Shown here: positions 36,086-49,557 of the stretch, in pieces
How positions within the stretch are numbered: the first letter of the stretch is position 1
Layout: each line of letters begins with the position of its first letter
Assembly (NCBI GenBank): GCA_963971225.1
Contig: OZ020269.1
Coordinates: 620,001 to 684,000, forward strand
Length of the DNA stretch: 64,000 nt
Source: Melieria omissa
Taxonomy: Eukaryota; Arthropoda; Insecta; Diptera; Ulidiidae
Direction of reading: 5' to 3'
Position numbers and translations under genes: made by a program
Notes under the pieces: generated by a model
The model's input: the letters and a program-made list of their open reading frames with translations, nothing else
Told to the model about the DNA's origin: nothing
The model's database searches: none

Positions 36086-39000
36086 TAATATTATTAAAAT
36101 CCGTTAACGGGTCGAGATTTAACAGCCATAATTTCGATCATGCTGCCGGTGGGATATTTTTTTTATTTACCAAATTGGTGAAAGGTGGTCACTCTGGCTT
36201 AATTTTGACGCCATTTTGATTAAAGTGATTGTGCGTACTTAGGTTCCACAAGCATTTGATTGGTTATATAGATCAGAGGTGCATTCTTTCAATCAGTCGT
36301 TGTTGTGACAGCAACGAAGCAACACGTGTGGGGGTTGCGCGGATTTTTGTTTTGTTGCCTCAAGAAATTCTATGAATGAAAAAAAATTAGATGCTTTTGT
36401 TGCTGTAGTTTTTGTTTTGGCGATTGGTTGGCCTTTCGGCAATGACAAATGGGAACATTATATTTTTTTCACTTATAATTTTAAGGGTCAAGCGAAATGC
36501 ACAATGTGCTTTCAACTAATTCAATTAATTAAATAATTTGTTTGCATTTTTTTGGTCAACTTTACATGTATTGGTTTTTGCTTTTCCATAAGAAGATTTT
36601 TGGCACCCCTGATATAGATGTATCATGTGGTCGATATCACTTTTCTCCTGCATTATCTGAGATAGCGAGAAGATTGACCCCATTTATGAAAGCTCAAAAC
36701 CTCAGCTAGGTTTTAAGGTTATTATTTTTTCTATAAACCTAGAATCATCATATTTTACAAGCATTTTATCGATTTTGCAGTAGGCAGCCATTTAATGTCA
36801 CTCTTGCGCATCGATCTGTTCATGATTGCCTAATAGTAATCAAATTATTGATTTAATTTGATAAAGCTGCAATCTCTAGCTACATTTTAAGGGGTTTTTT
36901 TATTAACGTAACCCATACCGTTTGGAATCTATAAGCACTTTAGTGGTGAGTGTGTATTTTGTAATAGGCAGTTTTTCAATGTTATCCTTGCGCATCGATA
37001 TGCTCATTATTCCTGAAGGATAATGAAAAGTTAGGGACCAATCTAGAAAGCATAAGACTCTGGCTAAATTTTAAGGGGTCAATTATTAATATGCACTTAT
37101 GTATTTGGTGTTGACAAACATTTTAGTGGTTGCACCCAAGTAGCAATTTTTTCAAAGTCACCGTTCCAAATCGATTTGCTTTCGAACCTTGGGGTATAGA
37201 AGGATGATTGATACCATTATAGAAAGCATACGAGTCTAGCTAAATAATAAGGCATAATATTATTAAAATCCGTTAACGGGTCGAGATTTAACAGCCATAA
37301 TTTCGATCATGCTGCCGGGGGGATATTTTTTTTATTTACCAAATTGGTGAAAGGTGGTCACTCTGGCTTAATTTTGACGCCATTTTGATTAAAGTGATTG
37401 TGCGTACTTAGGTTCCACAAGCATTTGATTGATTATATAGATCAGAGGTGCATTCTTTCAATCAGTCGTTGTTGTGACAGCAACGAAGCAACACGTGTGG
37501 GGGCTGCGCGGATTTTTGTTTTGTTGCCTCAAGAAATTGTATGTATGAACAAAAATTAGATGCTTTTGTTGTTGTAGTTTTTGTGTGTATGCTTTTTTGT
37601 GTTGGCGATTGGTTGGCCTTTCGGCAATGCAAATGGGAACATTATATTTTTTTCACTTACAATTTTAAGGGTCAAGCGAAATGCACAATGTGCTTTCAAC
37701 TAATTCAATTAATTAAATAATTTGTTTGCATTTTTTTGGGGCAACTTTACATGTATTGGATTTTGCTTTTCCATAAGAAGATTTTGGGCACCCCTGATAG
37801 AGATGTATCATGTGGTCGATATCACTTTTCCACAACGAAATTCTCCTGCATTATTTGAGATAGCGAGAAGATTGACCCCATTTATGAAAGCTCAAAACTC
37901 CAGCTAGGTTTTAAGGTTATTATTTTTTCTATAAACCTAGAATCATCATATTTTACAAGCATTTTATCGATTTTGCAGTAGGCAGCCATTTAATGTCACT
38001 TTTGCGCATCGATCTGTTCATGATTGCGGAATAGTAATCAAATTATTGATTTAATTTGTTAAAGCTGCAATCTCTAGCTACATTTTAAGTGGTTTTTTAT
38101 TAACGTAACCCATACCGTTTGGAATCTATAAGCACTTTAGTGGTGAGTGTGTATTTTGTAATAGGCAGTTTTTCAATGTTATCCTTACGCATCGATATGC
38201 TCATTATTCCTGAAGAATAATGAAAAGTTAGGGACCAATATAGAAAGCATAAGACTCTGGCTACATTTTAAGGGGTCAATTATTAATATGCACTTATGTA
38301 TTTGGTGTTGACAAGCATTTTAGTGGTTGCACCCAAGTAGCAATTTTTTTAAAGTCACCATTCCAAACCGATTTGCTTTCAAACCTTGGGGTATAGAAGG
38401 ATGATTGATACCATTATAGAAAGCATACGAGTCTAGCTAAATAATAAGGCATAATATTATTAAAATCCGTTAACGGGTCGAGATTTAACAGCCATAATTT
38501 CGATCATGCTGCCGGGGGGATATTTTTTTTATTTACCAAATTGGTGAAAGGTGGTCACTCTGGCTTAATTTTGACGCCATTTTGATTAAAGTGATTGTGC
38601 GTACTTAGGTTCCACAAGCATTTGATTGGTTATATAGATCAGAGGTGCATTCTTTCAATCAGTCGTTGTTGTGACAGCAACGAAGCAACACGTGTGGGGG
38701 TTGCGCGGATTTTTGTTTTGTTGCCTCAAGAAATTCTATGAATGAAAAAAAATTAGATGCTTTTGTTGCTGTAGTTTTTGTTTTGGCGATTGGTTGGCCT
38801 TTCGGCAATGACAAATGGGAACATTATATTTTTTTCACTTATAATTTTAAGGGTCAAGCGAAATGCACAATGTGCTTTCAACTAATTCAATTAATTAAAT
38901 AATTTGTTTGCATTTTTTTGGTCAACTTTACATGTATTGGTTTTTGCTTTTCCATAAGAAGGTTTTTGGCACCCCTGATATAGATGTATCATGTGGTCGA

Positions 39001-42000
39001 TATCACTTTTCTCCTGCATTATCTGAGATAGCGAGAAGATTGACCCCATTTATGAAAGCTCAAAACCTCAGCTGGGTTTTAAGGTTATTATTTTTTCTAT
39101 AAACCTAGAATCATCATATTTTACAAGCATTTTATCGATTTTGCAGTAGGCAGCCATTTAATGTCACTCTTGCGCATCGATCTGTTCATGATTGCCTAAT
39201 AGTAATCAAATTATTGATTTAATTTGATAAAGCTGCAATCTCTAGCTACATTTTAAGGGGTTTTTTTATTAACGTAACCCATACCGTTTGGAATCTATAA
39301 GCACTTTAGTGGTGAGTGTGTATTTTGTAATAGGCAGTTTTTCAATGTTATCCTTGCGCATCGATATGCTCATTATTCCTGAAGGATAATGAAAAGTTAG
39401 GGACCAATCTAGAAAGCATAAGACTCTGGCTAAATTTTAAGGGGTCAATTATTAATATGCACTTATGTATTTGGTGTTGACAAACATTTTAGTGGTTGCA
39501 CCCAAGTAGCAATTTTTTCAAAGTCACCGTTCCAAATCGATTTGCTTTCGAACCTTGGGGTATAGAAGGATGATTGATACCATTATAGAAAGCATACGAG
39601 TCTAGCTAAATAATAAGGCATAATATTATTAAAATCCGTTAACGGGTCGAGATTTAACAGCCATAATTTCGATCATGCTGCCGGGGGGATATTTTTTTTA
39701 TTTACCAAATTGGTGAAAGGTGGTCACTCTGGCTTAATTTTGACGCCATTTTGATTAAAGTGATTGTGCGTACTTAGGTTCCACAAGCATTTGATTGATT
39801 ATATAGATCAGAGGTGCATTCTTTCAATCAGTCGTTGTTGTGGCAGCAACGAAGCAACACGTGTGGGGGCTGCGCGGATTTTTGTTTTGTTGCCTCAAGA
39901 AATTTTATGTATGAAAAAAAATTAGATGCTTTTGTTGTTGTAGTTTTTGTTTTGGCGATTGGTTGGCCTTTCGGCAATGACAAATGGGAACATTATATTT
40001 TTTCACTTATAATTTTAAGGGTCAAGCGAAATGCACAATGTGCTTTCAACTAATTCAATTAATTAAATAATTTGTTTGCATTTTTTTGGTCAACTTTACA
40101 TGTATTGGTTTTTGCTTTTCCATAAGAATATTTTTGGCACCCCTGATATAGATGTATCATGTGGTCGATATCACTTTTCCACAACGAAATTCTACTGCAT
40201 TATCTGAGATAGCGAGAAGATTGACCCCATTTATGAAAACTCAAAACTCCAGCTAGGTTTTAAGGTTATTATTTTTTCTATAAACCTAGAATCATCATAT
40301 TTTACAAGCATTTTATCGATTTTGCAGTAGGCAGCCATTTAATGTCACCCTTGCGCATCGATTTGTTCATGATTGCCTAATAGTAATCAAATTATTGATT
40401 TAATTTGATAAAGCTGCAATCTCTAGCTACATTTTAAGGGGTTTTTTATTAACGTAACCCATACCGTTTGGAATCTATAAGCACTTTAGTGGTGAGTGTG
40501 TATTTTGTAATAGGCAGTTTTTCAATGTTATCCTTGCGCATCGATATGCTCATTATTCCTGAAGGATAATGAAAAGTTAGGGACCAATATAGAAAGCATA
40601 AGACTCTGGCTAAATTTTAAGGGGTCAATTATTAATATGCACTTATGCATTTGGTGTTGACAAGCATTTTAGTGGTTGCACCCAAGTAGCAATTTTTTCA
40701 AAGTCACCGTTCCAAATCAATTTGCTTTCGAACCTTGGGGTATAGAAGGATGATTAATACCATTATAGAAAGCATACGAGTCTAGCTAAATAATAAGGCA
40801 TAATATTATTAAAATCCGTTAACGGGTCGAGATTTAAGAGCCATAATTTCGATCATGCTGCCGGGGGGATATTTTTTTTATTTACCAAATTGGTGAAAGG
40901 TGGTCACTCTGGCTTAATTTTGACGCCATTTTGATTAAAGTGATTGTGCGTACTTAGGTTCCACAAGCATTTGATTGGTTATATAGATCAGAGGTGCATT
41001 CTTTCAATCAGTCGTTGTTGTGACAGCAACGAAGCAACACGTGTGGGGGCTGCGCTGATTTTTGTTTTGTTGCCTCAAGAAATTCTATGTATGAAAAAAA
41101 ATTAGATGCTTTTGTTGTTGTAGTTTTTGTTTTGGCGATTGGTTGGCCTTTCGGCAATGACAAATGGGAACATTATATTTTTTTCACTTATAATTTTAAG
41201 GGTCAAGCGAAATGCACAATGTGCTTTCAACTAATTCAATTAATTAAATAATTTGTTTGCATTTTTTTGGTCAACTTTACATGTATTGGTTTTTGCTTTT
41301 CCATAAGAAGGTTTTTGGCACCCCTGATATAGATGTATCATGTGGTCGATATCACTTTTCTCCTGCATTATCTGAGATAGCGAGAAGATTGACCCCATTT
41401 ATGAAAGCTCAAAACCTCAGCTAGGTTTTAAGGTTATTATTTTTCCTACAAACCTAGAATCATCATATTTTACAAGCATTTTATCGATTTTGCAGTAGGC
41501 AGCCATTTAATGTCACCCTTGCGCATCGATTTGTTCATGATTGCCTAATAGTAATCAAATTATTGATTTAATTTGATAAAGCTGCAATCTCTAGCTACAT
41601 TTTAAGGGGTTTTTTATTAACGTAACCCATACCGTTTGGAATCTATAAGCACTTTAGTGGTGAGTGTGTATTTTGTAATAGGCAGTTTTTCAATGTTATC
41701 CTTGCGCATCGATATGCTCATTATTCCTGAAGGATAATGAAAAGCTAGGGACCAATATAGAAAGCATAAGACTCTGGCTAAATTTTAAGGGGTCAATTAT
41801 TAATATGCACTTATGCATTTGGTGTTGACAAGCATTTTAGTGGTTGCACCCAAGTAGCAATTTTTTCAAAGTCACCGTTCCAAATCAATTTGCTTTCGAA
41901 CCTTGGGGTATAGAAGGATGATTGATACCATTATAGAAAGCATACGAGTCTAGCTAAATCATAAGGCATAATATTATTAAAATCCGTTAACGGGTCGAGA

Positions 42001-45000
42001 TTTAACAGCCATAATTTCGATCATGCTGCCGGTGGGATATTTTTTTTATTTACCAAATTGGTGAAAGGTGGTCACTCTGGCTTAATTTTGACGCCATTTT
42101 GATTAAAGTGATTGTGCGTACTTAGGTTCCACAAGCATTTGATTGGTTATATAGATCAGAGGTGCATTCTTTCAATCAGTCGTTGTTGTGACAGCAACGA
42201 AGCAACACGTGTGGGGGCTGCGCGGATTTTTGTTTTGTTGCCTCAAGAAATTCTATGTATGAAAAAAATTAGATGCTTTTGTTGTTGTAGTTTTTGTGTG
42301 TATGCTTTTTTGTGTTGGCGATTGGTTGGCCTTTCGGCAATGTCAAATGGGAACATTATATTTTTTCACTTATAATTTTAAGGGTCAAGCGAAATGCACA
42401 ATGTGCTTTCAACTAATTCAATTAATTAAATAATTGGTTTGCATTTTTTTGGGCAACTTTACATGTATTGGTTTTTGCTTTTCCATAAGAAGATTTTGGG
42501 CACCCCTGATATAGATGTATCATGTGGTCGATATCACTTTTCCACAACGAAATTCTCCTGCATTATCTGAGATAGCGAGAAAATTGACCCCATTTATGAA
42601 AGCTCAAAACTCCAGCTAGGTTTTAAGGTTATTATTTTTTCTATAAACCTAGAATCATCATATTTTACAAGCATTTTATCGATTTTGCAGTAGGCAGCCA
42701 TTTAATGTCACTCTTGCGCATCGATCTGTTCATGATTGCCTAATAGTAATCAAATTATTGATTTAATTTGATAAAGCTGCAATCTCTAGCTACATTTTAA
42801 GGGGTTTTTTATTAACGTAACCCATACCGTTTGGAATCTATAAGCACTTTAGTGGTGAGTGTGTATTTTGTAATAGGCAGTTTTTCAATGTTATCCTTGC
42901 GCATCGATATGCTCATTATTCCTGAAGGATAATGAAAAGGTATATAGAAAGCATAAGACTCTGGCTACATTTTAAGGGGTCAATTATTAATATGCACTTA
43001 TGTATTTGGTGTTGACAAGCATTTTAGTGGTTGGACCCAAGTAGCAATTTTTTCAAACTCACCATTCCAAACCGATTTGCTTTCAAACCTTGGGGTATAG
43101 AAGGATGATTGATACCATTATAGAAAGCATACGAGTCTAGCTAAATAATAAGGCATAATATTATTAAAATCCGTTAACGGGTCGAGATTTAACAGCCATA
43201 ATTTCGATCATGCTGCCGGTGGGATATTTTTTTTATTTACCAAATTGGTGAAAGGTGGTCACTCTGGCTTAATTTTGACGCCATTTTGATTAAAGTGATT
43301 GTGCGTACTTAGGTTCCACAAGCATTTGATTGATTATATAGATCAGAGGTGCATTCTTTCAATCAGTCGTTGTTGTGACAGCAACGAAGCAACACGTGTG
43401 GGGGCTGCGCGGATTTTTGTTTTGTTGCCTCAAGAAATTGTATGTATGAACAAAAATTAGATGCTTTTGTTGTTGTAGTTTTTGTGTGTATGCTTTTTTG
43501 TGTTGGCGATTGGTTGGCCTTTCGGCAATGCAAATGGGAACATTATATTTTTTTCACTTACAATTTTAAGGGTCAACCGCAATGCACAATGTGCTTTCAA
43601 CTAATTCAATTAATTAAATAATTTGTTTGCATTTTTTTTGGGCAACTTTACATGTATTGGTTTTTGCTTTTCCATAAGAAGATTTTGGGCACCCCTGATA
43701 TAGATGTATCATGTGGTCGATATCACTTTTCCACAACGAAATTCTCCTGCATTATTTGAGATAACGAGAAGATTGACCCCATTTATGAAAGCTCAAAACT
43801 CCAGCTAGGTTTTAAGGTTATTATTTTTTCTATAAACCTAGAATCATCATACTTTACAAGCATTTTATCGATTTTGCAGTAGGCAGCCATTTAATGTCAC
43901 CATTGCGCATCGATCTGTTCATGATTGCCGAATAGTAATCAAATTATTGATTTAATTTAATAAAGCTGCATTCTCTAGCTACATTTTAAGGGGTTTTTTA
44001 TTAACGTAACCCATACCGTTTGGAATCTATAAGCACTTTAGTGGTGAGTGTGTATTTTGTAATAGGCAGTTTTTCAATGTTATCCTTGCGCATCGATATG
44101 CTCATTATTCCTGAAGGATAATGAAAAGTTAGGGACCAATATAGAAAGCATAAGACTCTGGCTAAATTTTAAGGGGTCAATTATTAATATGCACTTATGC
44201 ATTTGGTGTTGACAAGCATTTTAGTGGTTGCACCCAAGTAGCAATTTTTTCAAAGTCACCGTTCCAAATCAATTTGCTTTCGAACCTTGGGGTATAGAAG
44301 GATGATTAATACCATTATAGAAAGCATACGAGTCTAGCTAAATCATAAGGCATAATATTATTAAAATCCGTTAACGGGTCGAGATTTAACAGCCATAATT
44401 TCGATCATGCTGCCGGTGGGATATTTTTTTTATTTACCAAATTGGTGAAAGGTGGTCACTCTGGCTTAATTTTGACGCCATTTTGATTAAAGTGATTGTG
44501 CGTACTTAGGTTCCACAAGCATTTGATTGGTTATATAGATCAGAGGTGCATTCTTTCAATCAGTCGTTGTTGTGGCAGCAACGAAGCAACACGTGTGGGG
44601 GCTGCGCGGATTTTTGTTTTGTTGCCTCAAGAAATTGTATGTATGAAAAAAAATTAGATGCTTTTGTTGCTGTAGTTTTTGTTTTGGCGATTGGTTGGCC
44701 TTTCGGCAATGACAAATGGGAACATTATATTTTTTTCACTTATAATTTTAAGGGTCAAGCGAAATGCACAATGTGCTTTCAACTAATTCAATTAATTAAA
44801 TAATTTGTTTGCATTTTTTTGGTCAACTTTACATGTATTGGTTTTTGCTTTTCCATAAGAAGATTTTTGGCACCCCTGATATAGATGTATCATGTGGTCG
44901 ATATCACTTTTCTCCTGCATTATCTGAGATAGCGAGAAGATTGACCCCATTTATGAAAGCTCAAAACCTCAGCTAGGTTTTAAGGTTATTATTTTTTCTA

Positions 45001-46236
45001 TAAACCTAGAATCATCATATTTTACAAGCATTTTATCGATTTTGCAGTAGGCAGCCATTTAATGTCACTCTTGCGCATCGATCTGTTCATGATTGCCTAA
45101 TAGTAATCAAATTATTGATTTAATTTGATAAAGCTGCAATCTCTAGCTACATTTTAAGGGGTTTTTTTATTAACGTAACCCATACCGTTTGGAATCTATA
45201 AGCACTTTAGTGGTGAGTGTGTATTTTGTAATAGGCAGTTTTTCAATGTTATCCTTGCGCATCGATATGCTCATTATTCCTGACGGATAATGAAAAGGTA
45301 GGGACCAATATAGAAAGCATAAGACTCTGGCTAAATTTTAAGGGGTCAATTATTAATATGCACTTATGCATTTGGTGTTGACAAACATTTTAGTGGTTGC
45401 ACCCAAGTAGCAATTTTTTCAAAGTCACCGTTCCAAATCGATTTGCTTTCGAACCTTGGGGTATAGAAGGATGATTGATACCATTATAGAAAGCATACGA
45501 GTCTAGCTAAATAATAAGGCATAATATTATTAAAATCCGTTAACGGGTCGAGATTTAACAGCCATAATTTCGATCATGCTGCCGGGGGGATATTTTTTTT
45601 ATTTACCAAATTGGTGAAAGGTGGTCACTCTGGCTTAATTTTGACGCCATTTTGATTAAAGTGATTGTGCGTACTTAGGTTCCACAAGCATTTGATTGAT
45701 TATATAGATCAGAGGTGCATTCTTTCAATCAGTCGTTGTTGTGGCAGCAACGAAGCAACACGTGTGGGGGCTGCGCGGATTTTTGTTTTGTTGCCTCAAG
45801 AAATTGTATGTATGAAAAAAAATTAGATGCTTTTGTTGTTGTAGTTTTTGTTTTGGCGATTGGTTGGCCTTTCGGCAATGACAAATGGGAACATTATATT
45901 TTTTTCACTTATAATTTTAAGGGTCAAGCGAAATGCACAATGTGCTTTCAACTAATTCAATTAATTAAATAATTTGTTTGCATTTTTTTGGTCAACTTTA
46001 CATGTATTGGTTTTTGCTTTTCCATAAGAATATTTTTGGCACCCCTGATATAGATGTATCATGTGGTCGATATCACTTTTCCACAACGAAATTCTCCTGC
46101 ATTATCTGAGATAGCGAGAAGATTGACCCCATTTATGAAAACTCAAAACTCCAGCTAGGTTTTAAGGTTATTATTTTTTCTATAAACCTAGAATCATCAT
46201 ATTTTACAAGCATTTTATCGATTTTGCAGTAGGCAG

Positions 46237-46602
46237 CCATTTAATGTCACCCTTGCGCATCGATTTGTTCATGATTGCCTAATAGTAATCAAATTATTGA
46301 TTTAATTTGATAAAGCTGCAATCTCTAGCTACATTTTAAGGGGTTTTTTATTAACGTAACCCATACCGTTTGGAATCTATAAGCACTTTAGTGGTGAGTG
46401 TGTATTTTGTAATAGGCAGCCATTTAATGTCACTCTTGCGCATCGATCTGTTCATGATTGCCTAATAGTAATCAAATTATTGATTTAATTTGATAAAGCT
46501 GCAATCTCTAGCTACATTTTAAGGGGTTTTTTATTAACGTAACCCATACCGTTTGGAATCTATAAGCACTTTAGTGGTGAGTGTGTATTTTGTAATAGGC
46601 AG
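46237..46602. repeat. 183-bp tandem duplication by one sub-monomer
   Basis: The block starting CCATTTAATGTCAC is present at 46237 and again at 46420. At the joint, the TAGGCAG of one sub-monomer has been replaced by the TAGGCAG of the previous one. The normal distance between these two TAGGCAG copies in a unit is also 183 bp (1328 and 1511). The duplication is therefore an unequal exchange in the sub-monomer register. Confidence 0.9.
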
Positions 46603-48369
46603 TTTTTCAATGTTATCCTTGCGCATCGATATGCTCATTATTCCTGAAGGATAATGAAAAGTTAGGGACCAATATAGAAAGCATAAGACTCTGGCTAAAT
46701 TTTAAGGGGTCAATTATTAATATGCACTTATGCATTTGGTGTTGACAAGCATTTTAGTGGTTGCACCCAAGTAGCAATTTTTTCAAAGTCACCGTTCCAA
46801 ATCGATTTGCTTTCGAACCTTGGGGTATAGAAGGATGATTGATACCATTATAGAAAGCATACGAGTCTAGCTAAATAATAAGGCATAATATTATTAAAAT
46901 CCGTTAACGGGTCGAGATTTAACAGCCATAATTTCGATCATGCTGCCGGGGGGATATTTTTTTTATTTACCAAATTGGTGAAAGGTGGTCACTCTGGCTT
47001 AATTTTGACGCCATTTTGATTAAAGTGATTGTGCGTACTTAGGTTCCACAAGCATTTGATTGATTATATAGATCAGAGGTGCATTCTTTCAATCAGTCGT
47101 TGTTGTGACAGCAACGAAGCAACACGTGTGGGGGCTGCGCGGATTTTTGTTTTGTTGCCTCAAGAAATTGTATGTATGAAAAAAAATTAGATGCTTTTGT
47201 TGTTGTAGTTTTTGTTTTGGCGATTGGTTGGCCTTTCGGCAATGACAAATGGGAACATTATATATTTTTCACTTATAATTTTAAGGGTCAAGCGAAATGC
47301 ACAATGTGCTTTCAACTAATTAAATAATTTGTTTGCATTTTTTTTGGGCAACTTTACATGTATTGGTTTTTGCTTTTCCATAAGAAGATTTTGGGCACCC
47401 CCTGATATAGATGTATCATGTGGTCGATATCACTTTTCCACAACGAAATTCTCCTGCATTATTTGAGATAGCGAGAAGATTGACCCCATTTATGAAAGCT
47501 CAAAACTCCAGCTAGGTTTTAAGGTTATTATTTTTTCTATAAACCTAGAATCATCATATTTTACAAGCATTTTATCGATTTTGCAGTAGGCAGCCATTTA
47601 ATGTCACTCTTGCGCATCGATCTGTTCATGATTGCCTAATAGTAATCAAATTATTGATTTAATTTGATAAAGCTGCAATCTCTAGCTACATTTTAAGGGG
47701 TTTTTTATTAACGTAACCCATACCGTTTGGAATCTATAAGCACTTTAGTGGTGAGTGTGTATTTTGTAATAGGCAGTTTTTCAATGTTTTCCTTGCGCAT
47801 CGATATGCTCATTATTCCTGAAGGATAATGAAAAGTTAGGGACCAATATAGAAAGCATAAGACTCTGGCTAAATTTTAAGGGGTAAATTATTAATATGCA
47901 CTTATGCATTTGGTGTTGACAAGCATTTTAGTGGTTGCACCCAAGTAGCAATTTTTTCAAAGTCACCGTTCCAAATCGATTTGCTTTCGAACCTTGGGGT
48001 ATAGAAGGATGATTGATACCATTATAGAAAGCATACGAGTCTAGCTAAATCATAAGGCATAATATTATTAAAATCCGTTAACGGGTCGAGATTTAACAGC
48101 CATAATTTCGATCATGCTGCCGGTGGGATATTTTTTTTATTTAACAAATTGGTGAAAGGTGGTCACTCTGGCTTAATTTTGACGCCATTTTGATTAAAGT
48201 GATTGTGCGTACTTAGGTTCCACAAGCATTTGATTGGTTATATAGATCAGAGGTGCATTCTTTCAATCAGTCGTTGTTGTGACAGCAACGAAGCAACACG
48301 TGTGGGGCTGCGCGGCAGCCATTTAATGTCACTCTGCGCATCGATCTGTTCATGATTGCCGAATAGTAA

Positions 48370-49229
48370 GTAGAGTAGTAGCACAGAATAAACAGTATAC
48401 AGAAGGCGCATCTGAAATAATTTTACGATTTCATTTCAGACGCGGGCGAGCAGCAACAAAGGTGAGGAAAATGTAAAGGGAACCGAGAGAGTAAGCGCGA
48501 ATTGATGTGTTGTATACGCATAGATTCGATGGTTTTGGGCTTTATTCTCATTTCGACAACAACACGCAATCGTGTTGCTTTCCGCAGCAAGCCAGCTTGG
48601 CTTTACTCGTGCACATTGAAATAGTGGTTGATTTGGCAAAGCGACCGCCAAGGCAAATTCAATAGGTAGTTGCAGCACCAGAACTGATTAAACTTTTTTC
48701 TTTGATAATTAGCACAACATTGTAGCAATAGTTTTCCACTTATTATCACTTTCTTAATGCGTCTTGGGTGTTTCAATATTTAACACATATATTTATTTTC
48801 ATTGTAGCCATTTGTACTTTTTACAACTTCTATTTTACAAGCAGACCAAAAGAACTTATAAAATCAATTGAATTTTAGTTTTTCCCGTAGTGCTACCACC
48901 TTATGTGCCATGGCGATCGCTCAATCAATTTTTCTATGAAAACTGCCTGACCACTTCTTGTTCTTGTTTGTAAAAAAGCTAGCGGAGAGCGAGCACGAGC
49001 GACCACCAACATGCAAGCGGCACATCGCTTTGTTGCCCAACAACAACAACCACAGTGTGTGGTGCGCGGTCGCAGCTTCTCAGCTTACGCTCTCGCGCTC
49101 TGTGCGTTCTCGTCCCTTTTACTGCTTCCCCCGCATCTACAAACGGGTCCTACCGCTGGAACCCGCAAAGAAAATTTTCTTTACACCAGATGCGCATTCT
49201 GTATATTGTTTGTTCTGTGGTAGTAGACA
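48370..49229. mobile_element. Foldback/MITE-like element with imperfect 40-45-bp inverted ends (copy 1)
   Basis: This 0.86-kb segment is unrelated to the satellite. Its left end, containing CACAGAATAAACAGTATACA then GAAGGCGCATCTG (about 48381-48415), is the imperfect inverse of its right end, which holds CAGATGCGCATTCTGTATAT then TGTTTGTTCTGTGG (49187-49220). Further inside, GACGCGGGCGAGCAG (48440-48454) resembles the inverse of the region near 49127-49142. The inverted symmetry may therefore reach over 100 bp. No target duplication can be read, because the right side abuts the SINE and the left side abuts satellite. The superfamily is unknown. Open frames at 48436-48678 (minus) and 48958-49290 (plus) have no recognisable domain; the plus one runs into the SINE head. 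Confidence 0.7.
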
Positions 49230-49557
49230 GCCGCCGTGGCTCAGTTGGTTAGTGCGCGGTCCAAGCGAGTCGCATGCAGAGCGACGCTAGTTCGAATTCT
49301 GCATGTAGTAACACCTAAAAAAAAATAACGGGAAACTCGTTTTCTCTTTCGGTGACTGTCCTCTCAGCTGGAAATGGCAAACCTCTGAGAGTAAAAATTG
49401 CCTATGAAAAAGCTCCCAACCTGCCGTTCGGAACCGGCATAAAACTGTAGGTCCCTTCCACCCGCGTACAAAATTCACGCGCACAACACGGGTGGTTGCG
49501 GGAAGCTAGGCCTTAGTCTCGCGTAAGCGGGCTGTCGTGCCAATCAATTATTATTAT
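49230..49557 (+). mobile_element. tRNA-derived SINE (copy 1)
   Basis: The head is tRNA-like, with an A box TGGCTCAGTTGG (49237-49248) and a B box AGTTCGAATTC (49289-49299) at spacing normal for an RNA polymerase III internal promoter. After an A run comes a body with CTCTCAGCTGGAAATGGCAA, GAAAAAGCTCCCAACCTGCC and GTTCGGAACCGGC...CTGTAGGTCCC. To my recollection this resembles the 3' body common to SINEs and some LINEs of schizophoran flies; a repeat-library search was not possible. The 3' end is a short ATT run (CAATTATTATTAT), then satellite resumes at GATTGTGCG. No target duplication is visible because the 5' side is the MITE-like element. It is not a functional tRNA gene: the 3' acceptor side does not pair with the start. 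Confidence 0.85.
49237..49299 (+). promoter_or_regulatory. RNA polymerase III A and B boxes of the SINE
   Basis: A box at 49237-49248 and B box at 49289-49299. Each matches the consensus TRGCNNAGYNGG / GGTTCGANTCC at most positions. The same pair is present in the other two SINE copies. Whether they are transcribed cannot be told from sequence. Confidence 0.75.

Larger units (their letters stand above)
13583..48369. repeat. 1.18-kb satellite array, segment 2 (about 30 units)
   Basis: The same satellite continues with no gene. CACGTGTG anchors lie at 14469, 15649, 16844, 18022, 19201, 20400, 21702, 22587, 23756, 24925, 26107, 27297, 28013, 29194, 30375, 31537, 32733, 33930, 35126, 36323, 37492, 38689, 39858, 41038, 42206, 43393, 44590, 45759, 47123 and 48297. 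Most spacings are 1162-1197 bp. Exceptions are 1302 (20400-21702, 122-bp duplication), 885 (21702-22587, deletion with foreign tail), 716 (27297-28013, deletion) and 1364 (45759-47123, 183-bp duplication). From 33 to 46 kb, long units (about 1197) and short units (about 1169) tend to alternate, consistent with a dimeric higher-order register. Some units also lack 14 bp between 'atcacttttc' and 'tcctgca' (for example near 36,645, 39,010, 41,360 and 44,911). Confidence 0.96.

Noticed and set aside
48958..49290. 110-codon frame (three overlapping frames) as a gene
   Set aside because: It lies inside the MITE-like element, ends in the tRNA-like head of the SINE, shows no recognisable domain, and overlapping frames are equally long.
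49230..49305. Functional tRNA gene
   Set aside because: A and B boxes are good, but the 5' and 3' acceptor arms do not pair and the sequence continues into a SINE body. The same head occurs in all three composite units.
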